Assembly (NCBI RefSeq): GCF_027912515.1
Contig: NZ_CP115464.1
Coordinates: forward strand, 1,116,001 to 1,180,000
Reading direction: 5' to 3'
DNA: 64,000 nt
DNA from: Brevundimonas sp. NIBR10
GTDB lineage: Bacteria; Pseudomonadota; Alphaproteobacteria; Caulobacterales; Caulobacteraceae
The notes beneath the pieces were generated by a model. That model was not told the origin of the DNA. It ran no database searches and saw only the letters and a program-made list of their open reading frames with translations. The stretch's first letter is position 1; every line of letters starts with the position of its first letter. The position numbers were made by a program, and so were the translations under genes. Shown here in pieces: positions 1 to 9,110 of the stretch.

Positions 1-2
1 GC

Positions 3-1001
3 GCCCGGATCGAGGGGGCCCTGCGCGGTCTGGACCGTCGCGCCCGCATGACCCTGCCCGGTTGGCGCTCCATGCTGGCGGCGCTTCAGGACGCGGGCGA
101 CCAGCCCGATCCCGATTTCGTCGACTGGCTGTCGGTCGAGACGGCGTTCGGCCGCATCCACGACGTGGCCCTGCGCCGCCACTGGATCGACCCGACCGTG
201 CCGCTGGAAGCCGCCGTCATCCTGCCCTCGCACGGCGTGCTGGTGACCTCGGCGACCCTGTCCGATCCGCTCGCCGAGGCCGGTGGCGGCGACCTGTTCG
301 ACATGGCGCGGATGCGCACCGGCTCGGCCCGGCTGATCGACCCGCCGCGTACGCTGAAGGTCGAAAGCCCGTTCGACTATGCCTCGAACAGCCGGGTCAT
401 CGTCGTCACCGACGTGGCCAAGGACGATCCGCGCCAGACGGCGGCGGCCATGCGCGAACTGTTCCTGGCGGCCGGCGGCGGGTCGCTGGGCCTGTTCACC
501 GCCATTCGCCGGCTGAAGGCCGTCTATGAACGGCTCGGGCCCGATCTGGCGAAGGCCCAGATCCCCCTCTACGCCCAGCACGTCGATCCGCTGGAGGTCG
601 GTGCCCTGGTCGATATCTTCCGCGCCGAACAGGACAGCTGCCTGTTGGGCACCGATGCGGTCCGCGACGGGGTCGACGTGCCCGGCCGAAGCCTGCGGCT
701 CCTCGCCTTCGACCGCGTCCCCTGGCCCCGCCCCGACCTGCTGCACAAGGCCCGGCGCCTCAAGTTCGGCGGGGAAGCCGCCGCCGGACGCGGCTATGAC
801 GACTCGCTCGCCCGCGCCCGCATCGCCCAGGCGTTCGGCCGCCTGATCCGCCGTGCCGACGACAAGGGGGTCTTCGTCATGCTCGACGCCGCCACCCCCA
901 CCCGCCTGTTCGCCAGCCTGCCCCCCGGCGCCGAGGTCCAGCGCATGGGCCTGGTCGACGCGATCGAGCTGACGAAGGGGTTTCTGGAAGGTCGTGATTA
1001 G
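3..1001 (+). CDS. ATP-dependent DNA helicase, DinG/YoaA-like, C-terminal part (5' end outside window)
   Basis: The reading frame is open from the first full codon at base 3, so this is the C-terminal 332 residues of a longer protein. Superfamily 2 features are visible in order: a GVLVTSATLSD segment, a GTDAVRDGVDVPG segment followed by FDRVPWPRPD, and a final motif VI-like stretch AQAFGRLIRRADD. These fit the second RecA-like domain of the XPD/DinG family, which unwinds DNA in a 5'-3' direction with ATP and often carries an iron-sulfur cluster; the cluster-binding region would lie upstream and cannot be seen. Family assignment is good; the exact subtype (DinG, YoaA or another) is not decided by this half. 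Confidence 0.8.
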   Translation, partial: ARIEGALRGLDRRARMTLPGWRSMLAALQDAGDQPDPDFVDWLSVETAFGRIHDVALRRHWIDPTVPLEAAVILPSHGVLVTSATLSDPLAEAGGGDLFDMARMRTGSARLIDPPRTLKVESPFDYASNSRVIVVTDVAKDDPRQTAAAMRELFLAAGGGSLGLFTAIRRLKAVYERLGPDLAKAQIPLYAQHVDPLEVGALVDIFRAEQDSCLLGTDAVRDGVDVPGRSLRLLAFDRVPWPRPDLLHKARRLKFGGEAAAGRGYDDSLARARIAQAFGRLIRRADDKGVFVMLDAATPTRLFASLPPGAEVQRMGLVDAIELTKGFLEGRD

Positions 1002-1095
1002 TGGCTGGTGGCTTGCGATGAGCATCTCTGAGCGGCTTCTGTTGCGTCCCATGACCGTGGCGTCGAGGACGCGGCGATCACCACCCACCAGCCAC
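1001..1095. repeat. Short inverted repeat downstream of the helicase gene
   Basis: GTGGCTGGTGG at 1001-1011 is the reverse complement of CCACCAGCCAC at 1085-1095. The arms begin at the helicase stop codon and enclose about 73 bases. There is no T-run, so it is not a typical intrinsic terminator. The rest of the 209-base gap up to the protease gene holds a C-rich stretch and nothing else I can name. Confidence 0.35.
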
Positions 1096-1210
1096 CAACC
1101 ACCTCCCAACCCCCACTCCCGCTTGCCTGTGGCCCCATCCTTCCCCACACTGAAGGCCTACCGGACGCTCCAGAGGCTTCGGAATGCCGTTGGATCGCGA
1201 AAGAGACCGA

Positions 1211-2644
1211 ATGCGTAAGAGATTCCTGGCCGGCGGCGTCGTGATTGCGCTCGGCCTGACCGGCATGACCGTGGCGACCCAGACGCCGCGCAACGAAACC
1301 TTCCGCATGCTGCAACTGTTCGGCGACGTCATCGCCGTGGTCGAACAGGCCTATGTCGTGCCCGTCGACAACAAGAAGCTGGTCGAGGCGGCCCTGGCCG
1401 GGATGATGACGGCGCTGGATCCCCACTCCAACTATCTGCCGCCGGACGGCTATGAGGATCTGCAGGAGCGGACGAGCGGCGAATACTCCGGCGTCGGCCT
1501 GACCATCACCGCCGAGGGCGGGCTGGTGAAGGTGATCTCGCCGATGGACAACTCCCCGGCCGGTCGCGCGGGCGTCCAGGCCGGCGACGTGATCTCGGCC
1601 ATCGACGGCCAGAACGCAGCGGGCATGACGGTCTCTCAGGTCTCCGAGAAACTGCGCGGCGCCATGGGTACATCCGTGACCGTGACCTTCCTGCGCGACG
1701 GCGAGGAGGCCCGCGAGGTCGTCCTGACCCGCGAGGTCATCAAGGTCGAGAGCGTCACCGGCCGTCTGGAAGGCGACTTCGGCTATCTGCGCATCTCGAC
1801 CTTCAACGAGAACACCGGCCGCGAACTGACCGAGACCATCACCCGGCTTAAGGCCGAACGTCCCGGCCTCAAGGGCTTCGTGCTGGACCTGCGCAACAAC
1901 GGCGGCGGCCTGCTGACCGCCGCCATCGACGTGTCCGACGCCTTCCTCGAACGCGGCGAGATCGTCAGCCAGCGGGGCCGCAAGCCCGAACAGATCGAAC
2001 GTTATGCCGCCAAGCCCGGCGACCTGAGCGGCGGCCTGCCTCTGGTGGTGCTGGTCAACTACGGCTCGGCCTCGGCGTCCGAGATCGTCGCCGGTGCGCT
2101 GAAGGACCATGAGCGGGCCACGATCGTCGGCCTGACCAGCTTCGGCAAGGGCTCGGTCCAGACGGTGATCCCGCTGGGCGGCGGCCGCGACGGGGCCCTG
2201 TCGATCACCACGGCGCGCTACTACACCCCCTCCGGCGCCTCGATCCAGAAGATCGGCATCGAGCCCGACCTCGAGGTCGCCCGCACGGAAGCCGAGGCGA
2301 AGATCGTCTCGCGCTCCAGCTTCATCTATTCCGAGGCCGCCTATTCCACGGCGCTGGACGCCTCCATCGGGGCCGAACGCAAGGGGCCCCACGTGCCGCG
2401 CGAAGCCCCCGGTCCCGACTTCGACAAGGACAAGGACTATCAGCTGGAACGCGCGCTCGACGTGCTTCGCGCCGGCGGCGACCTGACCCGGCTGGCCGCC
2501 GCGCCCACGGGCGTCGTCGTCACCGATCCGAACGCGGCCCCGGTCGAGACCGCGGAGGCGACCGAAACGCCCCCGGCCTCGCCCCAGCGCGCTCCGGAGA
2601 TCACGCCCGGCAACGTCCCGACTCCCCAGGAACGCCGCCGTTAG
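1211..2644 (+). CDS. ctpA: S41 family C-terminal processing peptidase (CtpA-type)
   Basis: Predicted periplasmic serine protease that cleaves exported proteins near their C-termini. An uncleaved anchor or signal segment (about residues 5-20) is followed by the N-terminal helical region (DPHSNYLPP), a PDZ domain at roughly 85-165 (YSGVGLTI, GRAGVQAGDVI), and the S41 core with the LRNNGGG loop, the nucleophile context NYGSASASE and the general-base lysine in SFGKGSVQT. The C-terminal 60 residues are proline and alanine rich and probably unstructured. The ATG at 1211 follows AAAGAGA at a good distance; an ATG at 1184 would add nine residues. The next gene encodes a polysaccharide deacetylase-like envelope protein, which suggests a cell-wall role for both. 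Confidence 0.88.
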   Translation: MRKRFLAGGVVIALGLTGMTVATQTPRNETFRMLQLFGDVIAVVEQAYVVPVDNKKLVEAALAGMMTALDPHSNYLPPDGYEDLQERTSGEYSGVGLTITAEGGLVKVISPMDNSPAGRAGVQAGDVISAIDGQNAAGMTVSQVSEKLRGAMGTSVTVTFLRDGEEAREVVLTREVIKVESVTGRLEGDFGYLRISTFNENTGRELTETITRLKAERPGLKGFVLDLRNNGGGLLTAAIDVSDAFLERGEIVSQRGRKPEQIERYAAKPGDLSGGLPLVVLVNYGSASASEIVAGALKDHERATIVGLTSFGKGSVQTVIPLGGGRDGALSITTARYYTPSGASIQKIGIEPDLEVARTEAEAKIVSRSSFIYSEAAYSTALDASIGAERKGPHVPREAPGPDFDKDKDYQLERALDVLRAGGDLTRLAAAPTGVVVTDPNAAPVETAEATETPPASPQRAPEITPGNVPTPQERRR

Positions 2645-2760
2645 CCGTCCTTCATGGCTAATGCCCCGTTAGGCTTTCTTAACCGCCGCACGCCACAGTG
2701 AGCCGGAAGGAGCCGTCATCGCGGTTCCGCCAAAGGCCTACCGAGCGTTCGTCCGTGTCC

Positions 2761-3972
2761 ATGTTCGCCAAACGTCAGTCCGCCCTGGCCGCCACCGCCG
2801 GCAGCCCGCCCCAGCCGCGCGGCCCGGGGTTGAACCTCGCCCAGATCGCCGCCGTCCTGAAGCGTCCGCCCGTCGCCGTGGGCGTCGCCGGCCTGTCGCT
2901 GATCGCGGCCGCCGCCCTGTTCCTGACCGTGCTCGGTGATCCCCGCGCCGGAACCCCCACCGCCCGCGCCAGCCTGACCCGCGCCGCCCCGGCCGCCGCT
3001 CCCGCCCCGACCGGCGCAGAGGCCTTCGGCTTCGACGGTTTCGGAGCGTGGCAGGATCTCGGCGGCGACCCCACCATGGACCCGGCCCTGATGGGCGGTG
3101 CGGCCGGCGGCGACGCCCTGATCACCCTGCCCGACGGCGCGACCGTGTCCGGCGGCGGATCGGCGATCAGCGCCCCCGTCCGCCCCGCCTCGCCCCTTCC
3201 GGCCGCCCCCATCGCAGGCCTCAGCCAGCCCGGCCCGGCCGGTCCCCTGCCGGTCATCGCCGCCGACGGCCGCGTCCCGGCCCAGGCCTATGCCCGTCCC
3301 TTCCGTCCCAACGGCAAGCCCCGCGTCGCCCTCATCGTCGGCGGTCTCGGCCTCAATGCCGTGACCACCCGCGCCGCCATCGAACGCCTGCCGGCCGAGG
3401 TCACCCTGAGCTTCGTCCCCTATGCCGAGGGCTTGCAGGGCTGGATCGACCTGGCCCGCGCCCAGGGCCATGAGGTCATGATCGAGATCCCGATGGAGCC
3501 GACCGGCTATCCCGACAACGATCCGGGCCCCCAGACCCTGCTGTCCTCCGGCACGCCCGACGACATCGAGGCGCGGATGGCCTGGCTGCTGGGTCGCGCG
3601 ACCGGCTATTTCGGGGTGACGAACTATCTCGGCGACCGGTTCGTGACCTCCGACACCGGCATGGGGGCCTTCATGGGAATCCTGCGCCAGCGAGGCCTGG
3701 CCTTCCTCGACGACGGATCGGCGCGTCGCCGCCCCGGCGCCTGGGCCCGCGCCAGCGCCGACACCATCATCGACGAGACCCAGACCCCCGCCGCCATCAT
3801 CGGTCGCCTGAATGTGCTGGAGGCCGCCGCCAAGCAACGCGGCGCTGCGCTGGGCACCGGCTTCAGCTATCCCGTCACGGTCGAGGCCGCCGCCCGCTGG
3901 ACCGCAGGCCTCGAATCACGAGGACTCCAGTTGGCCCCCGCTTCATCCATGACCCAGCGCCCCGGCCGCTGA
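2761..3972 (+). CDS. Divergent polysaccharide deacetylase family protein (YibQ/DUF610-like)
   Basis: Membrane-anchored periplasmic protein with a cytoplasmic N-terminus, one transmembrane helix (about residues 40-62, VAVGVAGLSLIAAAALFL) and an alanine/proline-rich linker of about 110 residues. The C-terminal 200 residues form a divergent NodB-like fold beginning PRVALIVGGLGLN and containing EIPMEP, a GYFGVTNYLGDRF segment and LDDGS. This family resembles polysaccharide deacetylases but usually lacks the full metal triad, so enzymatic activity is unproven. It lies 116 bases after the ctpA-type gene and is probably co-transcribed. The start is uncertain: no good ribosome site precedes this ATG, and in-frame GTG codons at 2698 and 2755 would lengthen it. 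Confidence 0.75.
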   Translation: MFAKRQSALAATAGSPPQPRGPGLNLAQIAAVLKRPPVAVGVAGLSLIAAAALFLTVLGDPRAGTPTARASLTRAAPAAAPAPTGAEAFGFDGFGAWQDLGGDPTMDPALMGGAAGGDALITLPDGATVSGGGSAISAPVRPASPLPAAPIAGLSQPGPAGPLPVIAADGRVPAQAYARPFRPNGKPRVALIVGGLGLNAVTTRAAIERLPAEVTLSFVPYAEGLQGWIDLARAQGHEVMIEIPMEPTGYPDNDPGPQTLLSSGTPDDIEARMAWLLGRATGYFGVTNYLGDRFVTSDTGMGAFMGILRQRGLAFLDDGSARRRPGAWARASADTIIDETQTPAAIIGRLNVLEAAAKQRGAALGTGFSYPVTVEAAARWTAGLESRGLQLAPASSMTQRPGR

Positions 3973-3981
3973 GCGGCGTCG

Positions 3982-4980
3982 TCAAACCTGCCTCAGGTCG
4001 TTCCCCGCCGGGGTCCCGGCATAGGCGTCGATTTCGTTGGCCGAGCCCAGGGCGACGGCGCAGCGCTCGTGCAGGTTCCGGGGGATGACGTCGAGGATCG
4101 GGGTCACGCCGTCGGTGGTGGCCTTGCCCCCTGCGCGTTCGATCAACAGGGCCATGGGCGCGCCTTCGTACAGCAGCCGCAGCTTGCCGGGCCGATCGGG
4201 CTCGCGCTGGTCCCACGGATAGAGGAAAACCCCGCCGCGCATCAGGACGCGGTGAACGTCCGCGACCATGGCCGCGACCCACCGCATGTTGAAATCCTTG
4301 CCCCGGGGCCCGGTCTTGCCCGCCAGGCAGTCGTCGATATAGGCGCGCACCGCCGGGGCCCAGTGGCGGCGGTTCGACATGTTGATGGCGAACTCCTTCG
4401 TATCGGCCGGCACGACGATATCGGGGTTGGTCAGATGCCAGCGCCCTTGCGCGTCCAGGGTAAAGCCCGTCACCCCGCCCGACAGGGTCAGCACCAGCAT
4501 GGTCTGTGCCCCATAGACCGCATAGCCGGCCCCGACCTGTTTGCGGCCCCCGATCAGGAAGTCGGCCTCGACGGGCGCGCGACCCTCGGGCGCCGGCAGG
4601 ATGGAGAAGATGGTCCCCACCGGCGCATTGATGTCGATATTGGATGATCCGTCGAGCGGATCGAAGGTGACCAGGTAACCGCCCGTGCGGCCGGTCGGCT
4701 CGATCAGGTCCATCTCCTCGGACCCCACGGCGGCGACGGGCTGACAGGCCTTCAGCCGTTCGGTCAGCATGTCGTTGGTCATGACGTCGAGCTTCTTCTG
4801 CTCCTCGTCCTGCACATTGGCCGTGCCCGCCAGCCCCAGCGCCCCGGCCAGCCCGCCCAGTCGCACGACGCCCGCGATGGCCACGCACTCGGTGGCGATG
4901 GCTGCGACCACGACCTTCAGGGCCTCGGGTACATCCTGTCCGGCCAGGTGATCGTCGAGTGTAGGGTAGGCGGCGGTCAT
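3982..4980 (-). CDS. fbp: Class I fructose-1,6-bisphosphatase
   Basis: Hydrolyses fructose 1,6-bisphosphate to fructose 6-phosphate in gluconeogenesis. The 332-residue product carries the metal and phosphate-site signature [11 protein letters not shown], a preceding GSEEMD motif and the C-terminal [11 protein letters not shown] region, all typical of the class I enzyme. The length matches the family. The ATG at 4980 is preferred; a TTG nine bases upstream is possible. It is convergent with the deacetylase gene and separated from it by only nine bases. No phosphofructokinase-type or Calvin-cycle gene lies near, so a gluconeogenic role is inferred from the family alone. Confidence 0.95.
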   Translation of the reverse strand: MTAAYPTLDDHLAGQDVPEALKVVVAAIATECVAIAGVVRLGGLAGALGLAGTANVQDEEQKKLDVMTNDMLTERLKACQPVAAVGSEEMDLIEPTGRTGGYLVTFDPLDGSSNIDINAPVGTIFSILPAPEGRAPVEADFLIGGRKQVGAGYAVYGAQTMLVLTLSGGVTGFTLDAQGRWHLTNPDIVVPADTKEFAINMSNRRHWAPAVRAYIDDCLAGKTGPRGKDFNMRWVAAMVADVHRVLMRGGVFLYPWDQREPDRPGKLRLLYEGAPMALLIERAGGKATTDGVTPILDVIPRNLHERCAVALGSANEIDAYAGTPAGNDLRQV

Positions 4981-5065
4981 GGGCGGCAATCCGTGCTGTC
5001 GAACGAGGGTGTCCTATCGCGACCCGCCGCCTTCGTCACCTGAGAAGCCGTCACCCTCTCTGAGG

Positions 5066-5635
5066 CTAGGGGGCGATCAGCACCCACAGCCCGGTCAGGG
5101 CGAACCCCGCCGCCGCCGCCATGCGGATGTATTTCAGCGGCAACCGCTTCGCCGCCGCCTCGCCCATGAAGACGGCGGGCCCGTTGACCAGCATCATCCC
5201 CAGTGTGGATCCGGCGACCACCAGAGGCAGGGTCTCGAACCGGGCGGCCAGGGCGGCGGTGGCGATCTGGGTCTTGTCGCCCATCTCGACCAGGAAGAAG
5301 GCGACCGTGGTGGCCCAGAAGACGGCCAGCGCGGTTTTCTGCGGTTTCACCCCGCCCTCGTCGTCGTCGAGCGTGTCGGGGATCAGGGCCCAGGCGGCGA
5401 ACCCCAGAAAGGCGATCCCGACGATCCACCTCATCCACGGCCCGCTCAGGAAATGCGCGAACAGGGTCCCGGCCAGGGCGGCCAGGGCGTGGTTGGCCAG
5501 GGTGGCGATCAGAATTCCGGCGATGATCGGCACGGGCCGTCGCCATGTCGCGGCGAGCGCAATGGCCAGCAGCATGGTCTTGTCGCCGATCTCGGCGATG
5601 GCGACCAGACCGGTCGAAACAAGGAAAGCTTCCAT
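5066..5635 (-). CDS. TMEM165/GDT1 (UPF0016) family membrane transporter, probable Mn2+ exporter
   Basis: A 189-residue inner-membrane protein with six predicted helices in two homologous halves. Each half carries the family signature E-x-G-D-K-T: EIGDKT near residue 15 and EMGDKT near residue 118, separated by an acidic loop (DTLDDDEGG). Bacterial members include the MneA and Mnx manganese exporters, while yeast Gdt1 moves Ca2+ and Mn2+. The upstream leader holds a yybP-ykoY riboswitch, which senses Mn2+ and commonly precedes such exporters, so manganese efflux is the best reading. The start ATG at 5635 lies about 80 bases after the riboswitch. Confidence 0.9.
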   Translation of the reverse strand: MEAFLVSTGLVAIAEIGDKTMLLAIALAATWRRPVPIIAGILIATLANHALAALAGTLFAHFLSGPWMRWIVGIAFLGFAAWALIPDTLDDDEGGVKPQKTALAVFWATTVAFFLVEMGDKTQIATAALAARFETLPLVVAGSTLGMMLVNGPAVFMGEAAAKRLPLKYIRMAAAAGFALTGLWVLIAP

Positions 5636-5717
5636 TCGGGCACGTCATGCGCGGGGCGTCGGCGGACAGACCAAGGCGTTCGCAACCGAGGCCCCGCGTG
5701 AAGCACCCTTGCGAAAA

Positions 5718-5845
5718 CCAGCGGTCTTGCCGTGACGACCTCGATCGAGCGATCGAAGTCTCCTTCCCGCGCCATCCTCTCCGGGGAGAGGAAGTATGTT
5801 GACGCGGGCCCCGCTGAGAACTGCGGGCGGCTACTCCCCGATGAC
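5718..5845 (-). promoter_or_regulatory. yybP-ykoY manganese riboswitch
   Basis: Read on the minus strand, the leader of the GDT1-family gene contains the three conserved blocks of this aptamer in the right order: GGGGAGTAGCC (5839-5829), GTCAACATACTT (5803-5792) and GGCAAGACC (5731-5723). These match the L1, L3 and 3' closing segments that I recall from known Mn2+ riboswitches such as that of E. coli mntP. Between the last two blocks are helices (for example CTCTCC/GGAGAG and GATCGCTCGATC). The outer P1 helix was not resolved by eye. The ligand is inferred to be Mn2+ from the family and from the gene it controls. Confidence 0.85.
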
Positions 5846-5907
5846 AGGTCGCGGCTTTAGCGGCGTCGGTGCCGTCGGGGCAAGCGAGAGCGACTCGCAA
5901 AGTCCCG

Positions 5908-7170
5908 TCAGCGCGGCTGCGATATCAACCAGTCCAGCGCCCCATTCGCCGCCACCAGCCCAGACGCCAGCGAGGCCTGGAGCAGATAGCCCCCGGTCGG
6001 AGCCTCCCAGTCCAGCATTTCTCCGGCGATGAAGACCCCCGGCCGCGAGGCCAGCATCAGCCGTTCATCCAGACTTTCGAACTGCACTCCGCCGGCGGTG
6101 GAGATGGCCCGGTCCAGCCCCTGCATTCCCGTCAGGGTCAGGCGCACGGCCTTGATCCGGCGCGCCAGCTTGTCGGACCCCGTCGGGATTGCTCCGGGGA
6201 TCTCGCGCAGCACGGCGATGGCCGCGGGCGACAGGCCGCCGGCCTTGCGCAACAGGTTGTTCATACTGTCCTTGGACCGCGCGTCGTCCAGCCGCGCGGC
6301 CAGGGCCTCGACGCTCAGGTCCGGTCTCAGGTCGATCGTCAGCACCGCCGACCCGTCCCGCGCGATCGCCTCGCGCAACGGCCCCGACAGGGCATAGACC
6401 GCGCCCCCCTCCAGCCCATAGCGGGTCAACATCACCTCGCCTTTCACTGGGCCTACCGCGCCTTGCGCTGCTTGAGGCCGGGGGTCCGCGATGCTGAGAG
6501 AGACCGCCTTCAACGGCTGTCCCGCCGCCCGCTCGATCAGGATCGGCGACCAGGCCACGTCGAACCCGGCGTTGGCGGGCCGGAGCGGCGAAACCTCCGC
6601 CCCCGCCCCCTCGAGATCGCCGACCCAGGCCCCGTCCGACCCGAGCCGGGGCCAGCTCGCGCCGCCCAGCGCCAGCACGACCGCGTCGGGCCGCTCGACC
6701 ACCGGGCCTTCGGCCGTGTCGAACGTCACGCCGTCCTCGGCCCAGCCCGTCCAGCGCGACCGGGTCCGAAGTGTGACCCCCAGCTCCCCGAGCCGCGCCA
6801 GCCAGGCCCGGACCAGGGGCGAGGCCTTCATCGCGCGCGGAAACACCCGGCCGCTCGACCCCACGAAGGTCGGCTGGCCCAGCCCCTCGGCCCAGGCCGT
6901 CAGGTCGTCCGGCGAAAAGGCGTCGAGCCAGTCCGACACCACCCCCGCCCGCTCGCCGTATCGGCTCAGAAACGCGGTCTGTTCCTCGGTATGGGTCAGG
7001 TTCAGCCCCCCGCGCCCGGCCAGCAACAGCTTACGCGCCGGCGACGGCATCCGCTCGTGCACGGTCACCACGGCCCCGGCCCGGGCCAGGACCTCGGCGG
7101 CCATCAGCCCGGCGGGGCCCGCCCCGATGACGGTGACGGACGGGGCGGAGGCGGTGGGAATGTCGGACAT
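5908..7170 (-). CDS. NAD(P)/FAD-dependent oxidoreductase, HI0933/BaiN-like (TIGR03862-type flavoprotein)
   Basis: A 420-residue flavoprotein. The N-terminal Rossmann motif VTVIGAGPAGLMAAEVLARAG binds FAD, then KLLLAGRGGLNLTH is the family-specific second motif, an ALGGASWPRLGSDG segment follows, and the C-terminal FAD motif is FIAGEMLDWEAPTGGYLLQ. These features define the HI0933-like family, whose substrates are largely unknown. The start ATG at 7170 is directly preceded by a strong Shine-Dalgarno AGGAGGGCCC. It is divergent from the GreA/GreB-like gene, with 58 bases between the two starts. The metabolic role cannot be deduced from the neighbours. Confidence 0.85.
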   Translation of the reverse strand: MSDIPTASAPSVTVIGAGPAGLMAAEVLARAGAVVTVHERMPSPARKLLLAGRGGLNLTHTEEQTAFLSRYGERAGVVSDWLDAFSPDDLTAWAEGLGQPTFVGSSGRVFPRAMKASPLVRAWLARLGELGVTLRTRSRWTGWAEDGVTFDTAEGPVVERPDAVVLALGGASWPRLGSDGAWVGDLEGAGAEVSPLRPANAGFDVAWSPILIERAAGQPLKAVSLSIADPRPQAAQGAVGPVKGEVMLTRYGLEGGAVYALSGPLREAIARDGSAVLTIDLRPDLSVEALAARLDDARSKDSMNNLLRKAGGLSPAAIAVLREIPGAIPTGSDKLARRIKAVRLTLTGMQGLDRAISTAGGVQFESLDERLMLASRPGVFIAGEMLDWEAPTGGYLLQASLASGLVAANGALDWLISQPR

Positions 7171-7228
7171 GGGCCCTCCTAGCCGATCCGCTGGGAACTT
7201 GCAGGGCCTACAGGCTATACACTGGGTC

Positions 7229-7705
7229 ATGAGCGTCGCCTTCACCCGTGAGGAAGACCTGGAGGCCACGGCCGCCGATCTTCCCGACCGTCCGATTTCC
7301 CCCCACGCCAACCTCGTCACCCCTGACGGTCTGGCGGCGATCGAACGCGAACTGGCCTCGGCCCGCGCGGCCTACAGCGGTGCTCAGGCCCACGGCTCGA
7401 TCGAGGCCGACCGCACCGCCATGGCCCGCGCGACCCGCGACCTCCGCTACTGGTCCGCCCGCCGCGCCAATGCCCAGCTGGTCGAGACCACGGCCGACGG
7501 CACGGTCCGCTTCGGCGGCTCGGTCACCATCGAACGCGAGGACGGCCGCACCCAGACCTGGGCCATCGTCGGCGAGGACGAGGCCGATCCCGCCACCGGC
7601 TCCGTCAGCCACGTCTCCCCCCTCGCCCGCGCCCTCACCGGCAAGCGGGTCGGCGACGAGGCGGTGGTGGCGGGTCAGTCGGTCGAGGTCGTCGCGGTGG
7701 ACTGA
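7229..7705 (+). CDS. GreA/GreB-family transcription elongation factor-like protein
   Basis: A 158-residue protein with the two-part Gre layout: an N-terminal helical segment (LVTPDGLAAIERELASARAAY, about residues 29-90) like the Gre coiled coil that enters the RNA polymerase secondary channel, and a C-terminal FKBP-like domain with WAIVGEDEADPATGSVSHVSPLARALTGKRVGDEA, the hallmark of GreA/GreB C-domains. It probably acts on RNA polymerase, either in transcript cleavage or as a Gre-like regulator. The coiled coil seems shorter than in canonical GreA, so cleavage activity is uncertain. The true housekeeping GreA could be encoded elsewhere. Confidence 0.8.
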   Translation: MSVAFTREEDLEATAADLPDRPISPHANLVTPDGLAAIERELASARAAYSGAQAHGSIEADRTAMARATRDLRYWSARRANAQLVETTADGTVRFGGSVTIEREDGRTQTWAIVGEDEADPATGSVSHVSPLARALTGKRVGDEAVVAGQSVEVVAVD

Positions 7706-7711
7706 CCGGGG

Positions 7712-8965
7712 TCAGACCACCTCGCCCCGCAGCAGCCTCGGCAGATCGCCCGTCGCGCCGCCGGCTTCGCGCATGAAGGCGCGGCGCAGCGGGCCGATGC
7801 GATTCACGGCGGCCATGCCGAGGTCGCGGGCCAGCCGGATCGGGGCGTGGTCGTTGGAGAACAGCCGCACGAAGCCGTCGAACCCGGCGGCCAGCGCCGC
7901 ATTGTCGAACCGGCGCCAGCGGGCGTACTGCTCCAGCACCCCGACCGAGCCGATATCGAGCCCCAGCCGCATCGCCTCGATCAGCACCTCGGCCAGGGCG
8001 GCGGCGTCCTTCAGGCCCATGTTCAGCCCTTGGCCCGCGACCGGATGCACCCCGTGGGCCGCGTCGCCGATCAGGGCGGTACGCGGCGCGGTCAGGGCCT
8101 CGGCCAGGTCGAGCGCCAGCGGATAGACGAAGCGGGGCCCCTCAGGCGTCGCGCCGTCCAGGAACTCGCCGAAGCGCCGCATCAGGTGCGACTGAAAGGC
8201 CTCGTCCGAGCAGTCGCGCAGGGCCTCGGCCGCCCGGGTCGTCTCGGTCCAGACCAGGCTGGCGCGCTGGTCGGTCAGCGGCAGGATGGCGAACGGGCCC
8301 GAGGGCAGGAAATACTCGTGGGCGACCCCGCCGTGGGGGCGACCCAGCCGGACCGTGGCCACGACCCCGCTCTGGCCATAGGCCCAGCCGACCGTGCCGA
8401 TGCCGGCGGCCTTGCGCACGACCGAACCCCGCCCCTCGGCCCCGACGACCAGGGGTGCGCGCAGGACCGCGCCGTCCGCCAGACCCACGCTCGCCCCGAA
8501 GCCGTCGGTGGCGACCGACGCGACCGACGCAGGCGCCCGCACCTCGATCCCGGCATCCGTCACGCCCTGCGCCAGGGCGGCGCGGATGTGGCGGTTCTCG
8601 ACCATGTATCCGAGGGGTTCCCCCCCGTTGGCGTCACCGATCTCGGCCGCGTCGAATCGCAGATAGGCCGGGGACATGGCTTTCGACGCCGCGCCGGGCC
8701 TGCGTCCGTCGGTGACCAGGATGTGATCCATGCGACAGGCGTTCGGTCGCAAGGCCTCGCCGACCCCCAGCGCATCCAGCATCCGGAAGGTCGAATAGGC
8801 CACCGCCGTCGATCGCCCGTCGAAGGTCGGCGCGAGCTGGGCGGAGAAGGGCTGGGGGTCGATCAGCACGACCTTCAGCCCGCCTTGCGCGGCGGCGAGG
8901 GCGAATGTCGCGCCGGCCATTCCGGCGCCGGCGATGATGACGTCATGGGTGAAGGGCGAGGCCAT
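7712..8965 (-). CDS. FAD-dependent monooxygenase, UbiH/UbiF/COQ6 type (ubiquinone biosynthesis)
   Basis: A 417-residue class A flavin hydroxylase. It shows the N-terminal GxGxxG motif (VIIAGAGMAGATFALAAA), the central segment with a DG-type motif (VVGAEGRGSVVRKAAGI) and the C-terminal ALIGDAAHGVHPVAGQGLNMGLKDAAAL signature, which is diagnostic of UbiH/UbiF/VisC/COQ6 enzymes hydroxylating the ubiquinone ring. Which ring position it modifies cannot be told. The ATG at 8965 places the FAD motif about ten residues from the N-terminus, as usual; an upstream extension would add 31 atypical residues. It is convergent with the Gre-like gene, with six bases between the stops. Confidence 0.88.
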   Translation of the reverse strand: MASPFTHDVIIAGAGMAGATFALAAAQGGLKVVLIDPQPFSAQLAPTFDGRSTAVAYSTFRMLDALGVGEALRPNACRMDHILVTDGRRPGAASKAMSPAYLRFDAAEIGDANGGEPLGYMVENRHIRAALAQGVTDAGIEVRAPASVASVATDGFGASVGLADGAVLRAPLVVGAEGRGSVVRKAAGIGTVGWAYGQSGVVATVRLGRPHGGVAHEYFLPSGPFAILPLTDQRASLVWTETTRAAEALRDCSDEAFQSHLMRRFGEFLDGATPEGPRFVYPLALDLAEALTAPRTALIGDAAHGVHPVAGQGLNMGLKDAAALAEVLIEAMRLGLDIGSVGVLEQYARWRRFDNAALAAGFDGFVRLFSNDHAPIRLARDLGMAAVNRIGPLRRAFMREAGGATGDLPRLLRGEVV

Positions 8966-9110
8966 GGCCGCTTGTCGCGCCGCAGCAGCCCGACGTCCAG
9001 TGGCGGGAGGTCGCAGACCCTGAAAGCCGTTCACCTTCGCTTCACCCTTTCCGCACACCGGGCGTCAAGACGGCCGTGCCTAGGGTGCCGGTTGATATCG
9101 GAGGGCCAGA

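Noticed and set aside
2670..2690. TTAG-N6-TTAACC before the deacetylase gene as a CtrA site
   Set aside because: The spacing is six and not seven, and the first half has a mismatch.
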